Of a stretch of DNA of 64,000 nt, positions 12,567 to 27,500 are shown one piece after another (the first letter of the stretch is position 1; the number at the start of each line of letters is the position of its first letter). Made by a program: the position numbers and the translations under genes. Below the pieces are notes generated by a model. That model made no database searches and had not been told where the DNA came from. It was given only the letters and a program-made list of their open reading frames with translations. This DNA comes from Pelobates cultripes (lineage: Eukaryota > Chordata > Amphibia > Anura > Pelobatidae): NCBI GenBank assembly GCA_933207985.1, contig OW240915.1:260755891-260819890 (forward strand). The letters run 5' to 3'.

Positions 12567-15500
12567 GTGGGTAAATGTTGTGATATTTACATATAGGGAA
12601 TCATATACATAGGATAAATGTTATCTAATTTGTATGCACGACATCCAGTAGGAGATATGATCTCATAATACCTGTTTTCAGTGTGCTCAGCTCACAATTA
12701 ATTGCTACAAATTATTGTATTCATTAAAATAATAAAATAATTAACACCAAAAATAATGTTTTTTAATGTATTTAAACTCTGTCATAAAACATTTTACTGT
12801 CTCATTTTATTGTCAATTGTTAAAGGAGCTCTCTAAGCACCATAACCTCCTGTAGCTCCTGGCACTCTCCCTCGGTTAAATATAAAACTTTAAAATCAGT
12901 GTGATATAGCCGAAGTGTCCCTCCATTAACCTCCTCCACTGCTTTTCACTAAATCTTGATGACATGGATCGTCAGAGTGCTGCGCTAACATGTCATCAGC
13001 ACTCTCAGCCAATCAATATCATCCATTTCAGACAAAATGGACATTTTTAATGTGGAAATGTTAGCTGGGCATTATCAAATTGATCAAGGTGAGGAAGTTA
13101 TATATTAGTGTTCTGTGGTCAGGCTACCAGCAGATGGCAGCATTATGAAAACTGGTGTCCAAATGTTCTATTTGTATGTGATACTCCTTTGTATTATTAG
13201 ATACCCTATTTGTTCTTGTTGTTCTGTGTAGTAAAGTAAATAAATAAGTTAGCTTCTGCCTGTCAGTGTATGAGTTAAACAATATAATAAACCAGTTTCA
13301 AAGTATTGATTATGTCCATGTGACCTCATTGCTCAATTCTCTGCCATTTAGGAGTTAAATCACTTTGTTTATACAGCCCTAGTCACACCTCCCTCCATGT
13401 GACTTGTACAGCCTTCCTAAATACTTCCTGTAAAGAGAGATCTGATGTTTAAACTTCCTTTATTGCACATCCTAGGATTTTTTTAGATGTCTTATCTCCT
13501 GCAATGTTAGTAGCTTGCTAGACCCTGCAGGAGCCTCATGTGTGTTCAATTTACAGAGCAGTAAATACAACTTCTAAAGTAAGTTAAGTCCTTATTGAAA
13601 ATTAATAATTTTTTTATGCAGGCTGTGACAGTCACAGCCAGGAAAGATGTTGCCAGGGCTACATAAACAGAAACAAAAGTGATTTAACGTCTAAATGGCA
13701 GAGAATTGAACAGTGATATCACAGGGCCATAATCCATACACTAAAAATGCCTCATTGAGCTAAAGAAGTCGTGATGCCTATAATATCAAACCATCCTGAA
13801 ACTGTATGTCATGAAACCAAACTATAGCAAAAGGAGGCTCTCTGCACACAAACTAGTAGAACAAAAAATATTCCAAATAATATTAAGTAATACATGGACT
13901 AATTTGATGAAATATGTTTGTTTGTTTATAATTAGATTAACATTGGAGATATTGGAGAAATTTATAAAATACGTGTTGGACATGATAATTCTGGAGAATC
14001 TCCTTCCTGGCACTGTGAAGCGGTAAAGTTACTTCTCAGTATCCAAATGAAAAATCATATTATGCAGAATATACTTTGTAAAAAATTTCAATAAAACTAT
14101 CTTTAAAAAATTATTAAAGTCATCAAATTGTATAAAGCACTGCAAATATTAATTCTCTCATCAAATAAAAGTTAACATTTCATTGTGATAATTTAAAACC
14201 CATAATATGTTACAGCTTAATAAATACATAGCAAAAATACCAGCATTACTTGGCTCCTAGAGTAAATATAGCCTTGCTGGGTTAGAAAAGAGTTTAACAT
14301 ACCTCCTGTGATATCCTTGAACATTTGAATCTAAGCTAAATGCAGATAGCTTCTGGCTCTCATAGAGAAGGTAACTAGTGTACAGCAGACCTCAGGTAAG
14401 TTGTCAAACCGTTACCTTTAGAAACTGGTTTGACTAGTTACATTGGGGAATACAAAAACCAAGAGATAAGTTAGCGCTAGAGTCCATGTGCAAGATACCT
14501 TATAGTCGAAAGTTTATTTCGCATGAAATATAGATTAATTATGCATAATGAAGCAGAATATTCATGCAATATTAAAATTTTTGGTCAATTAATTCCATTA
14601 CTCCAAGCTAAAGGGACACTTCAGGCACTCAGACCACTTCAGCTCATTGAAGTAGTCTGGGTGCTGTGACTCTTTTACACTTAGTGCTACAATGTAAAAC
14701 ATTGCAGCTCTAAGTCTGCCCTCTGTGGATGTCTAACAGACAGCCACTAGAGGGCTTCTGAAATCCAAATGGCCTTTTGGACCGTTATCTGATGCTGAAT
14801 GTTCTCACAGACCTCCAGCGTCAGATTTTCCCCATAGGAAAGCATTGAATAATGCTTTTCTATGGGGAGGTCTAATGCGTGCGCGGCCATTGCTGCACAT
14901 GCGCATTTGATCTCCCACGCTGGCTGACGTCGGCTGACGTGGGGGGAGCCAGACCCAGCACGGAGGGATATCGGCACTGGATTCAGGTAAGTGGCTGAAG
15001 GGGAGGACAAGGGAGGGGGGCACTCCAGGAGCCTATAGTGCCAGGAAAACGTTCCTGGTACTATAGGATCCCATTCATTGAACTTGTACTTTTTTCATAC
15101 CAAACGTTATAAAATAAACATACAGTGAGGGAAAAAAGTATTTGATGCTCTGCTGATTTTGTACATTTGCCCACTGACAAAGAAATGATCAGTATATAAT
15201 TTTAATGGTAGGTGTATTTTAACAGTGAGAGACAGAATAACAAAAAAAAAAAATCCAGAAAAGCGCATTTCAAAAAAGTTATAAGTGGATTTGCATGTCA
15301 ATGAGTCAAATAAGTATTTGACCCCTTCGACTTAGTACTTGGTGGCAAAACCCTTGTTGGCAATCAAAGAGGTCAGACGTTTCTTGTAGTTGGCCACCAT
15401 GTTTGCACACATCTCAGGAGGGATTTTGTCCCACTCCTCTTTGCAGATTCTCTCCAAGTCTTTAAGGTTTCGAGTTTGACGTTTGGCAACTCTAACCTTC

Positions 15501-18500
15501 AGCTCCCTCCACAGATTTTCTATGGGGTTAAGGTCTGGAGACAGGCTAGGCCACTTCGGGAACTTAATGTGCTACTTCTTGAGCTACTTCTTTTGTTGCC
15601 TTGGCTGTGTGTTTTGGGTCATTGTCATGATGGAATACCCATCCACGACCCATTTTCTATGTCCTGGCTGAAGAAAGAAGGTTCTCACCCAAAATCTAAT
15701 GGTACATGGCCCTGTCCATCGTCCCTTTGATGCGGTGCAGTTGTCCTGTCCCCTTAGCAGAAAAACACCCCCAAAGCATATTGTTTCCACCTCCATGTTT
15801 GAGGTTGAGGTTGGGGATGGTGTTCTTGGGGTCATAGGCAGCATTCCTCCTCCTCCAAACATGGCAAGTTGAGTTGATGTCAAAGATTTAGATTTTGGTC
15901 TCATCTGACCACAACACTTTCATCCAGTTTTCCTCTGAATCATTCAGATGTTCATTGGCAAACTCCAGACAGGCCTGCACATGTGCTTTCTTAAGCAAGA
16001 GGACATTGCGGGCACTGCAGGATTTCAATCTTTCATGGCGTAGTGTGTTACCAATTGTTTTCTTGGTGACTATGGTCCTGTCAGGTTACCTGTTAGTGTT
16101 GCCTCCGAGGAGGACATCCTTTCTTCTTAGGGGCTCCCCTCCCCTAGCATTTCGGCAAATTCCGGCCGTTTTCGCGCCGGCCGTGCTAACTCCTCCCCCT
16201 TTTATGACGCGACGGCTAGCGTCGACGTCATGACGTCATCATTAACGTGAAGTGCTGGGAACCGCAATTCCGGACCTTTTGGGGGCGTGGTCTCAATTAA
16301 GGTGACAGGGTATTTAAGGGAACTTTTACTACTGCTCATTGCCCTGTCGTGGTTCTAGCTTGCTAGTCACTCAGCGCGTTCTCTCTCTTAGTGTTTTCGG
16401 TTTTGACCTTGCTTGTACCTTTGTCCTGTTGTCCTCTCCTCTCCTTTGACCCGGCTTGTCCCTCGCTTACCTGTCCTCCGGCTCCCTCGACCTCGGCTTA
16501 CCTTTTGACTATTCTTGTTTTGTCCATACGTTAGTCCGGCCATTCTAAGGTCCGGTATACGTACCTCCTTCTGTCCGCACTCTGCGTATTGGATCCCTGT
16601 CTCTATCCTGACAGGTCCCAGCTGTCTTGAGTTCATTAACAAGATGCCAGCGAAGTTCTGAGCTGATTCCTTACAGCTGATCATTAAACTCAACGAGGTG
16701 AGATCTTGCATGGAGCACCAGACCGAGGGAGACTGACAGTTATTTTTTGTTTCTTCCATTTGCAAATAAGCACACCAAGCTGCTTGGCGATGGTCTTGTA
16801 GCCCATTCCAGCCTTGTGTAGGTCTACAATCTTGTCCCTGGCATCCTTGAACAGCTCTTTGATCTTGGCCATGGTGGAGAGTTTGGAATCTGATTGATTG
16901 CTTCTGTGGACAGGTGCCTTTTATACAGGTAACAAGTTGAGATTAGGAGCACTCCCTTTAAGAGAGTGTTCCTAATCTCAGATTGTTACCTGTCTAAAAG
17001 ACACCTGGGCACCAGAAATCTTGCTGATTGATAGGGGATCAAATACTTATTTCACTCATTGACATGTAAATCAATTTGTAACTTTTTTGACATGAGGTTT
17101 TTTGTTTCTTTTTTTTTTTTTTTTTTGTTATTTTGTCTCTCACTGTTAAAATACACCTACCATTAAAATTATAGAATGATCATTTCTTTGTCAGTGGGCG
17201 AACATTCAAAATCAGCTGGGGATCAAATACTTTTTTCCCTCACTGTACAAAGTTCAGAAGTTGTTCTCCAAACATGAACGATTAAACTCTTGAACTGGAG
17301 ATAGCTCACCTTATAATTTCATCACTTCAACAATACAATGCAGTTAGCTCCTGCTTTGTAATGTTCTGCAGAGGGAATATAATAAATTTAAAGGTTACTC
17401 CAACAAAAACTGTTTTCATAAAACAAACACAGGTTTTGGTTGTAGCAAACCCTTCTATGCTGATCTTCCCAAATGCCCCCCAAAAAGGCTTAAACTTACT
17501 TTTTTTCATTCAGTTTTCACTCACCCTACTCCTCCTAGCAGGGAGGACGGTCTGAGGGAGGTCAGTCAATGTTGCAGAGAATTGAAATTAGCCAGGCTGG
17601 GATTTTGTTCTTGGCTGGCTAATAAGACTGCCATAGGTGGAGTCACACCTCTGGCAGCAAAGGGGTTAATCTCTATATGTGCAGCATTTCAAACCTAAAC
17701 ACTGCCCATACAGGCACCAAAACCAAAACTTCAAATGCAGGGATGCAGGGGAACGAAATTTGTGTGGCCTGGCTGACTAGAAAATAGTAAAGCTAAATCT
17801 GCACAATGTGCAATTGCTCTTGCTGCTTCTGTCTCTTTAATAGTGTGGCATGTCCCCACACACCTGTCCCAGGTGGCATACCAGAGGCTTCTGCCTGCTA
17901 ATATGATGGAAAAGAGAGGACTGAATAAGTGAGTACTGAGGAGAAAGGATTCAGAGCTAGTGATTAGTGGGAGAGAGGATTGGAGTGATGGACTGATAGA
18001 TTTGAGGAATGAAAGTGAGAGATTAGCACAGGGTATGTGTATTCTTATAAAGGTATTAGGCATCACTTCCACCAGATACAAGACACTTGGGAGGTATGAC
18101 TGGTTTAGTGCTTTATGTCTATAAGATTCTATAATTGGGCCCATTGTACTTATCAGCACTACGCCCAATAAGATCCTAATCCAGCCCTGCTAATGGTATA
18201 ACATAATCAGTTCGGATTTAACTTTTCAACTAATTTGAAAAACTTATTATATATAAATCCACCCAGGGGGGTTTGTGTTACAAATAAGTGTCTGAGTTTG
18301 TATGACATCCTAACAGTGTGATCATCCCCCTTGCAACAAAAAATCAAGGTCACAATAGCGAATAGTCTCATAATGTTGTAATGCCATGTGGCTACTAAAT
18401 TATGTCAGTGTAGCTGGAAAAATTGTTTATAACATTTGATTATCTAATTTGTACGTTACTGAGTAGCAGACTTGTAGAACAGAGAAACAAAATCAGCAAG

Positions 18501-21500
18501 TAGGTGGTCTACGGCCAATAAAAATTACTCTACTGATGAGATAACCACACAATCTCAGAAAGGAAATTAAAACCGCAGATTACATTTAAGTGTGAAATGA
18601 CCATCTTCACTATTAGTTGCTATTACAAGCATGTGACATTCTTAACAACCTTTTATTGCAATAGGTACATCTGTTGAATATTTTTTCCAATGAGCAATTC
18701 TCCATTGATGTCAACCGCTGGCTCGCCCAGGATCAAGATGACAAAGAGATCTGCAGAGAGCTTCCAGTGTCCCGACAAGGTCACACAAAACTTCCAGGTG
18801 TGTGAATGAGTGTCTCTGAATTATAATAAGAGAGGATTCTCACAATCCATGAGCCCATTTTCTTATTTGCTGACTGATAGTATTCATTCCATGCTTTCCT
18901 TAGAACTTTATGCATTGAAAATATTTGTAGCATCAGCAAAGTAACTTGAAATTTATTTTACAAAGGTGTTTTGAAAACATATTACATGGAACATGACTGA
19001 TGCAATGTGATTATAGTAACTACCATTCACTTTTATGGACTCAAGAAGAAACATGGTTTATCTTAAAAGCAGCAGACTGTACAGTTACCCAGAAAACACA
19101 ACTATGTTAACAATATTCCAGCTTTTTATGCTTTCCTTTTGAGATGCTTCTAAGTGATACACAGTCGGATTCATCCCTAAATAAAAATAACTCTCTCCAC
19201 TGCATCTTTTCTATGGATGCTGATGTGATTAGACTAAGTTTAAAATAAGAAGGCATCCTGTCTACTTTTTATAGCCAAGTTACATTTTAACATACAATGC
19301 TGTGTTGTTGGGGATTTTCCATATAAAAATGCCATCTCATTGCAGTAATTCGCTTGCCAATGTAGTTTTGCTCTGTAGTGAAGTGTTTCATGTTAAAATA
19401 AACAAAATTACATTGCATTTAATTTAGTTTCATTTCCATGACAGTATGGAGTCCATTCACTAAAAAAGAGAGTTTTTGGTGGTTTATCATATGAAATTTT
19501 GATGAAAAGAAAATGTGAGGTTTTTCCAACTCAGTCATTCTGACTTGTCTGTTTGTCGGTCAGTTCATGTATGTATTTGTCTGTCTGTCTGTATTCTGTA
19601 TATATAGTTTACTAAGCAGATTAATAATGTCTGTTCTAAAGGTATATTTTGAATGGGCAGATTGTTGCAGCCAACTGTAGGATAATCTCTTCTCTTCCCC
19701 CATTAAATAACAGCCCTGAGAGCTTTAAGATTGGAAGCTTTTATGGTGCTTACCTTGAGGAAGGAGGAGATATGTGCTTTTAATAGTACAAATCTGGTTC
19801 CTTGCTGCTTCAGTGTTCATTGCCTTCAGTAAGTATCAGTGCTTGGATTTCAAAGCACTAAGTTCAACATTGTAACATGGGCTGATAGTTTTGGGCATCC
19901 AAATACAGATAGGATTATCAGACAACCAATACAGGGGCTAAACTTGGTAGTGGTCCTTGATAGATTAAATAAAACATCCTTGCCATGTAAAACTGCATTG
20001 GCGAATACGTCATTTTATCTTTCTACCCACCACGGAGGGATATAATAATCATTATGTACTGCCCTAGGAGATATAATTTGTCAAGGCATTACTGAAAACT
20101 AGCCATGGGCCTAGTCGGTAAAATGCTAAACAGGAGTGGAGGTTGCACTCTGTCACTCACACATATCCCCCTGCCACCTTACAATCTACTCTTAATTGGT
20201 CACAGAGTGTGGATCTATAGGGTCACATGGTGTGAGTTTACAAATGATCAAAATAAGACCTGTATAGTTGTTCCCCTGTTTTGAATTGAGTTATTTATGT
20301 ACAAGTTTGATTAGAGCCATTGTACTTTAAATCATGTATAGAAGGATAACATTTTTGCTTATGAATAGTATAGCTATGTATTTTTGTTATCCTTAAATGC
20401 ATTTTGTGATTGTAGTTTTAGTCTACTCATTTCAGCTGATTAGAGAGCAAGAAGAATAACCATAGTTTTGATATTTTAGCATCCTGCCAGCAATAGGTAC
20501 CCGCAGAAGATAATATGCTCGGAAATAGAAAAGTAAATTTTTTAAAAGAAATTAATCCTCAATTTAATAAACTTTCCAATGAATTTAATACTGTTTGAAA
20601 AAAAAATTCCAAATACTTTATTAACAAAAATTCTTTAATGGTAACTTCTTTAAAAAATAAATAAATCTGGAATGGTTTTCTTTTGATATAATAGTATATT
20701 TTTACAACAATTCTACAACATTCTCATCTGCATAAAGTTGGTGTTCTGCCCTATTTGTTTGTATGGATAAACTTGCTGAACATCGTTTTAAATGCTATAC
20801 AGACACAAAAGTTAACATATGGCAAATGGATAGTTTTATAACTCGCTCCTTTATATATCCTGTTTCAGTAACAATGTATGAAATCCGTGTGGTAACTGGA
20901 GATTTGTGGAATGCAGGAACTGACGCTAATATCTATATATCAATTCACGGGGAGCGTGGGGACACAGGTTCGAGGCATTTGCTTATGTCAAACAAACCCA
21001 ACAAATTTTTAAAAGGACAAGTAAGTTGATAAACAACATTGGTAGATAAGGCAAATACATTTTAAACAACAACATGTGTTCTTCTTTTTATTTATTGTTA
21101 ATGTAATGACTGAATTGAGATTGTCCTAATGCAATTGATATGGCTTGGTACTGCGTAATGTACAATCAGCATGTGTGATATATCAGACAGCTCTTTGTGT
21201 AGAATTACACCATCGCACAGAATTATTAAATACACTCATACCAGGGACTGTTATAAAAAGTGAATAGGATTTTGTTTTCCTTTATTTGAAGTGTGCATCA
21301 GACAGGAACAGGACTGAAAGAGCCACAGATAAAGACATCAAAACATGACCGCCTTTAAAATAAAAAATCAACCCTACAACTCTCGTTGCCCCCACACTTA
21401 CTCATAAAGTAGTAGCCCCTCTTCAATCATAGTAGTCCAGTCATTCCGACCAGACATGCTAGAATGAAGCTACTGAGACTCTAACTCTAACCAGTAATAT

Positions 21501-24500
21501 TGTTCATAAGACAGATGTCTTTTAATTTGCTAAGTACCACTAATCAGAGAGGAAGAACCTTGTTTGCCAGCTCTCGGCTGTAGCTCTCTAAACTACAAGG
21601 GTAAATTTCACAATTAACGTGTTAATGAAGGAGGTGTATGCCTCTACTGGTTTTGGTAACAGCAACGTCACAGAGAAAGGTCAGTTGGTTTATAAAGGAT
21701 ATTACTCAAATTTAATTTGTGTCAAAACCTTTTTTCACTTTGGGACACCCCCACCACTTGTGGAAGAAAGTTTCCATGTTCTCGCAAAGATAAATATGCA
21801 TAGGTGTGTAATTTAAAAACTATGTTGCTATTAATATTGATATCTATATTATTCTGCAATGGTATGTCTCCCAGATAGGTCTAGCTGAAAGTGTTTTAAA
21901 AAATTGGGCAGACAAGATGGGCCGAATGGTTCTTATCTGCCGTCACATTCTATGTTTCTATGTTAGCTTGAAACAATAAAAAAGGTAAAAGATAGATCAT
22001 TTGGATAACTCGGTTTAACAGCAAATAATCTAGTGAGATTAAAAAATAAGGAACCCAAGAAGACTAAGCATATACATAAGGTAAGCCTCTTATATACCAA
22101 GTGTCGTACAAGCCAAAGTATAAACAAGAGGGGAAAAAACACAACATTGCAAAACATGCTAGAGGTATTATAAAAAACAGCAGTAGGGCAAGCAAGGAAT
22201 GTGACTCAGGTGTCTTAAACACCTAAACATTCGGTGGGAATTTAGGATATAAAAACTCCAGATTTCAGAGCTAGCAGTATGTGTGAGCCTAACAATACAA
22301 CCCAATTAGAAACAGATTTTCTTTCTTTCAGTGAGACATAGGTTTTACTTTAATTTTGTAAAATATGGAAAAAAAACATAACCAAATGGGTTCCACAGAT
22401 TTTTCCCGTAGTGCTAGCGGATATCTAGCCAATAACGTTCAGAAAATGATTTTAATGACACGTAGGCAATGCCAATGACTATAAATATCAAATAAATATA
22501 CACTGTGTAGGCTGTGCCTAAATATACCGGTATATAACAATTTGTGTGATGGAGAGTTGCAAAATTATTTTTTGCAAAATCTGTTACCTTTGTATTTTAA
22601 ACCTGAAAATGATGCTAGAACACGTTATATTTCTCAAAATCTTTTACAATGAATGATAATGAACCTTAATGTATCTTTTTATACGGTACTTCAAACCTCA
22701 CAAAAAAATGTGGTCTGCTTAATTTAATGTCCTTCAATTCCAATGTTTTGGAATCAATAAGAATATTGAGATATCGTTTGATTTATGTTTTCTAGACTGA
22801 CATTTTCATGCTGGAAGCTGTTCATCTTGGGGATTTACATTCACTTGTCATAGGCCATGATGGACTTGAACCAGGTAATTAATAGTAAAATAAAATGTAA
22901 TTAAGCTCACGAACCATACAATTTATTTTCACAAGAATGTAAATATAATTTGGAGCATTGAAAACTTGATTTTACAACGAAACATAAATCTCATATTAGA
23001 AAAGGCAATGATGTTTGGTTCTTAGTGTGATAGGAAACCTAAAAATAAAGCATTTTCTGTTTAAAAATAACATAACAAATAAAAAACACATTTCATTTGT
23101 AAGTTATTAAGATAAAAGTTACGCTAATTCATATTATAAAAAAAGTAACCTTGTCAAACATCACTAAATAGCAAATTTTGGGATTGTTTTCATGCTTCTC
23201 ACTATCATTTTCCATCATCAGTAAGAAATGGGAGGTGCAATTATCCCCACTTAACAGCAACTTCCATGCTCTATAATTGAACATTTACTAACAACTACAT
23301 TGTGGATGCCAAAAGTATTTTTGTTTCCTATTATTATAAATGGTAGCCATTAAAGCTGCTCTGTCGCCCCCTTGAAAAATAAGTATTTTATAAAGATATA
23401 ATCTTTATGAAATACTCATATTGATTGTGTTGATATTTCACTCAAATTCCAACCCAAGAGATATACTGAGACAAATAAGGGACTACATTGTCTCTGTATA
23501 TTTGCTCTGCCTGACTCTTCTAGACACTCAGCAGAGCTACCACCATCTAGAAGTGTCAATCCCCCAATCATCACCAATGACAGCTGCAGGGAAATGGCTC
23601 TGTTTAATGAGGATCCAAAGGTCTTGCTGGACCCACCATAGACCTAAATGCTGTACTTTCGCGCATGAGCTAGAGTACAGCAGCCAGCGGCGTACATACC
23701 GCAGTCACAGGGGTCGCAGCTGCAACCGGGCCCGGCACTCCAGGGGGCCCGGCTGCCCTGCGGACCCCAGCGATCGGGTACCAGGCCTGCTGCCACATTT
23801 TGCGGCCGCGGCCCACACTGCAAACCACCAGGGCCGCACATGGAGGGGTCCATCGGGTGGCCCATGCTGTCAGGGCCACCTGATGGCTATGGATTGTGAG
23901 GGGGCCCGGTCGCGTTCTTAAAGTGCCCAGCCCTGACCGGGCCCCCTTGTGATTACATCATAGAGCTGGGAGGAAGTGACTGCCCGGTCACTCCTCCCAG
24001 CTTACTGAGAGCCCGCGTGGGAGGAAGGAGGAGGAGGAGGAGGAGGGAGTCAGAGTGGGAACTTCCAGAGATAATACCTCTGCTCTGAAGATTCAGCAGG
24101 ACTTGGTTGCTTGGGAGTGCTGGGTGTTAATGCTGTTTTAAGGGGCCCAGTCTCTGCTCTGAAGATTCAGCAGGACTTGGTTGCTTAAGAAAGCATAATA
24201 AATGGGGATGTTGTGTATGCACCTGCATCGCAAACCCACCTTAATAAACTTAATACGCTATATAATTAATTCTGCCACTTTGTACTAATTACTTTACCCA
24301 CCACTGTGACATATTAAAAGAGCTAAACTGGCTATTGCTGGAATCCCGGTACACTCTTCATCTTTCCAGTCTTGTGCATAAGAGCATTTCTGGGAAGCTC
24401 CCACCCTACCTGAGTAGAATGCTCTCTTCAGCTGTTCCCACCTCTTATAAACTCAGATCCAGTACGAGCACGATATTTAGCATACCGCAATACAAAAATA

Positions 24501-27500
24501 AAGTGGCTCGATCCTCCTTTTCCTACAGAGCACCGCAATTATGGAATAACCTCAGGAACACAGTCAAATCTTCATTCAATCTAAAATCTTTTAAGAGATC
24601 TATGGCAACATACCCCAGCACAGAATGCTCCTATCATGGTTGAATATATTTATTACCCGTTATGTGTTAAATGTATATATGTGTGTATGTGTGTGTGTAT
24701 ATATATTTTTTATAGTTTTCATATAGTTTGCATATTGTATTTTTGTAATATTGTATCCTATTGGAACAATGCAATGTTTTGTGGACCGAGGAAATACTTG
24801 AAAACTAGAGAAATCTCTATGTATCCATCTTGGTAACATATTTTATAAATAAAATTAAATAAATATGTGAGCAGCACATACATATCTTGTTTCAAAGGCG
24901 ATAATTATAATTAACATTAATTAACAATTTTTACTTTTCTATGTTTAGGAAATGGTTGGTACTTGGAGAAAGTTATCGTTCTTGATCCAGTAAAAGATAG
25001 AGAATACATCTTCTTCTGTTACAGGTTTGTCATAATAAAATGGGATTAATAATGTGCATTTTATGTTGAATAGACCAGTATTTATTTAGAAAAGCATGGT
25101 AGAAAAAAAGCTAGGTCTTCAGTTGTTTTTCAACTTCATCTTCCAAGATCACCAACCTGCATTTTGCTGTAAAAATGCTCTCTAACAATGGGAGTTGTAG
25201 TTTAACAGATGGCAGTGGGGTTACAAAATTTATGATATTGTCAGGCAATGTACACCATAAAAGCAATTTTCTTGTAAACTTTTCATTAAAAGAATGCTTT
25301 TCAAATAGATCTTCCACACTCTTTTCAACTGAGTAAGCGGCTAATGAAATTTTACTAAGGATGGTGTTCCACACTTCGGGTTTTATAATATGAAAATTAG
25401 TTGTAGATCGGAAGATTTATAATCTGGCATATAACATAATTTGCTCAGTTCCTTGACATAAAAGATCCATGTGCCACTTTAAAAAGTGAAATTAAAATAT
25501 TGCAAAGATGAAGGGAATTTTCAAACATGTTGGTGTATAATATAAACATAAGGCACATTTCAAAATAACACTCCCAGAATGCAACAAATAATATGGAAAT
25601 TACTATAAACAGCGTGGACACATTTTAGAATTTTAGCTCACATTAAGATAAAGTGAGCCACTGTTCATTTGTTTATGAACATTTCATCATTCTAGAGCTA
25701 TACAGTGCTTGCCTATGAAATATGGCTGACAAGATATAGATATATATTATTAAACCTTCCCACTGGTTTAATTCTTAATAAAATGGTTACATTTTAAAAT
25801 ATGCATCATCCATACAGCAGTGTGCTATAAACTACATCTCTTAATTTGAGGGTCTTTTCATATTTTGCCATTTTCTTTTTCAAACATGTATGAGAATACA
25901 ACACAGAGGTCTATTGAGGATCATGTAATGTGCTCTGTAGACAAAATGCAAAAAGAAGTCCATTTCCAACCACCATCACTAGTGACGCTGTTGATGCCGA
26001 AAACTTTTCCTTCTGTCAAAAACCTTGTCTTAAGAAAATTTTAAAAAGTGTTGGCATTGATATTCCAGTGCAATCAATATAATGTTTCTACATAATTCTA
26101 TATTTATTGAAAGCTAAAAAGTCATATGTCCACGCCACTTTAACAATCATGATTGCAAAATATGGAAATGGCCACAAACAACACTGAATAAAAAATAGTA
26201 ATATAGCATACACTTCCATTAACTAATACCTGTCAATATATGCATTATAAATAGAAATAGCACATATGTCTTGATTGGGCTGCTAGGTTGCCAATGGAAA
26301 TGTTGGGCCCTCAGTAGTCTACAGAAGGGTTCTCCAAACTCTGGTCCTCAAGATGTTGCTGTACTACAACTTTCATACTTTATTGCATGAAATTGATACC
26401 CAGAGACTCATGGTAGTTGTAGTTCCGCAACATCTGGCGAGCCAGAGTTTGGAGAACTGGAATGCCAGTGGCTGAAAACTGCGACATAGCCAGTATCAAT
26501 ACCTGATAAGTACCTACAGTGGAGAATAATATTTAATAAAATATATTTGAAAAGAATAATAAATGTCTGTCCAAGAGATTTGTCAATATAAACTGCTAAT
26601 AAAGTGGTGCAAAAAGCCATCATACTCTGCATAAAAGTCTACTGCGGCAGGCACAGTTCATGTGATTTATGACCAGTACTTATATTACCTTTACAAAGCT
26701 TAAACAGGCTTCAGGTAGTCGAGAATTTCTGCTTATAGTCCTAACTATGGAATTGATTTAATATTTTTGGATAAGCCGTAAAAAATGTTTTTTGTTTTTT
26801 TTTAATATTAAGATATAGCATATATATAAAAAAATACGCAATATACAATATGTATATATATATATTTCCTGGCCATATCCATGGCAGCACAACATTGGGT
26901 AGCTCCTCCCTATCCCCATTGGACAGGAATAATTATTAAGCCGTATAAGTACCACCTCCTACCCTTCCTTCCCCAGTCTTTTTTTCCTGTCCTATCCCTA
27001 GGACATGTCGGTCTTTTCAGACTATTAGATTTTCTTTATGGCTTACCTGAGGATTAGTTCCTCTAGCCCCTGGGGAGTTCACCCTCTCTCCCCTGGGAAG
27101 TCTCCAGTATACGGCCCTGCGCAAAGGTGTCCCCCTGGAGAAAACCCCTTTAGTGACCGGGGGTTTTACCTTCCTGTAATTCTTGCAATAATGCAAGTGG
27201 AATAACATGGAATTATGGCTGGTTTCCGGACTTGGATTTTCTCCCCCCAGAATCAAGGTAATGACTCCATGAATTGGTTCCTACCTGTAAGATTATTCTT
27301 CTGAAGATACAGAGGTAATTGAAACTGTAATCTCTCTGTGCTGGGGTTCCCCCTCAGAAGCTGCAGTGCCTGCACGGCGTTCGGGAGCTCCTGTGCGCCT
27401 GCGCGGCGTTCAGGAGTTCCAGGGCGCCTGCGTGGCGTTCGGGAAATTTCTGTGCGCCTGCGCGGCGTTCGGGAGTCTCACGGGCGCCTGCACGGCGTTC

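Larger units (their letters stand above)
15123..17245 (-). mobile_element. Tc1-like transposon, reverse, split by a solo LTR
   Basis: TA-flanked (15121-15122 and 17246-17247). Inverted ends are cagtgagggaaaaaagtatt and its reverse complement at 17226-17245, a near-perfect match. Without the 535-bp LTR (16079-16613) and its duplication the element is about 1.58 kb, normal for Tc1. It lies in intron 2. Confidence 0.88.

Noticed and set aside
15476..16233. Plus-strand frames in 15476-16233
   Set aside because: Antisense of the reverse Tc1 transposase, partly running into the solo LTR.
23421..23921. 166-codon frame in GC-rich DNA
   Set aside because: Lies across a MITE fragment and a GC-rich repeat; no domain.
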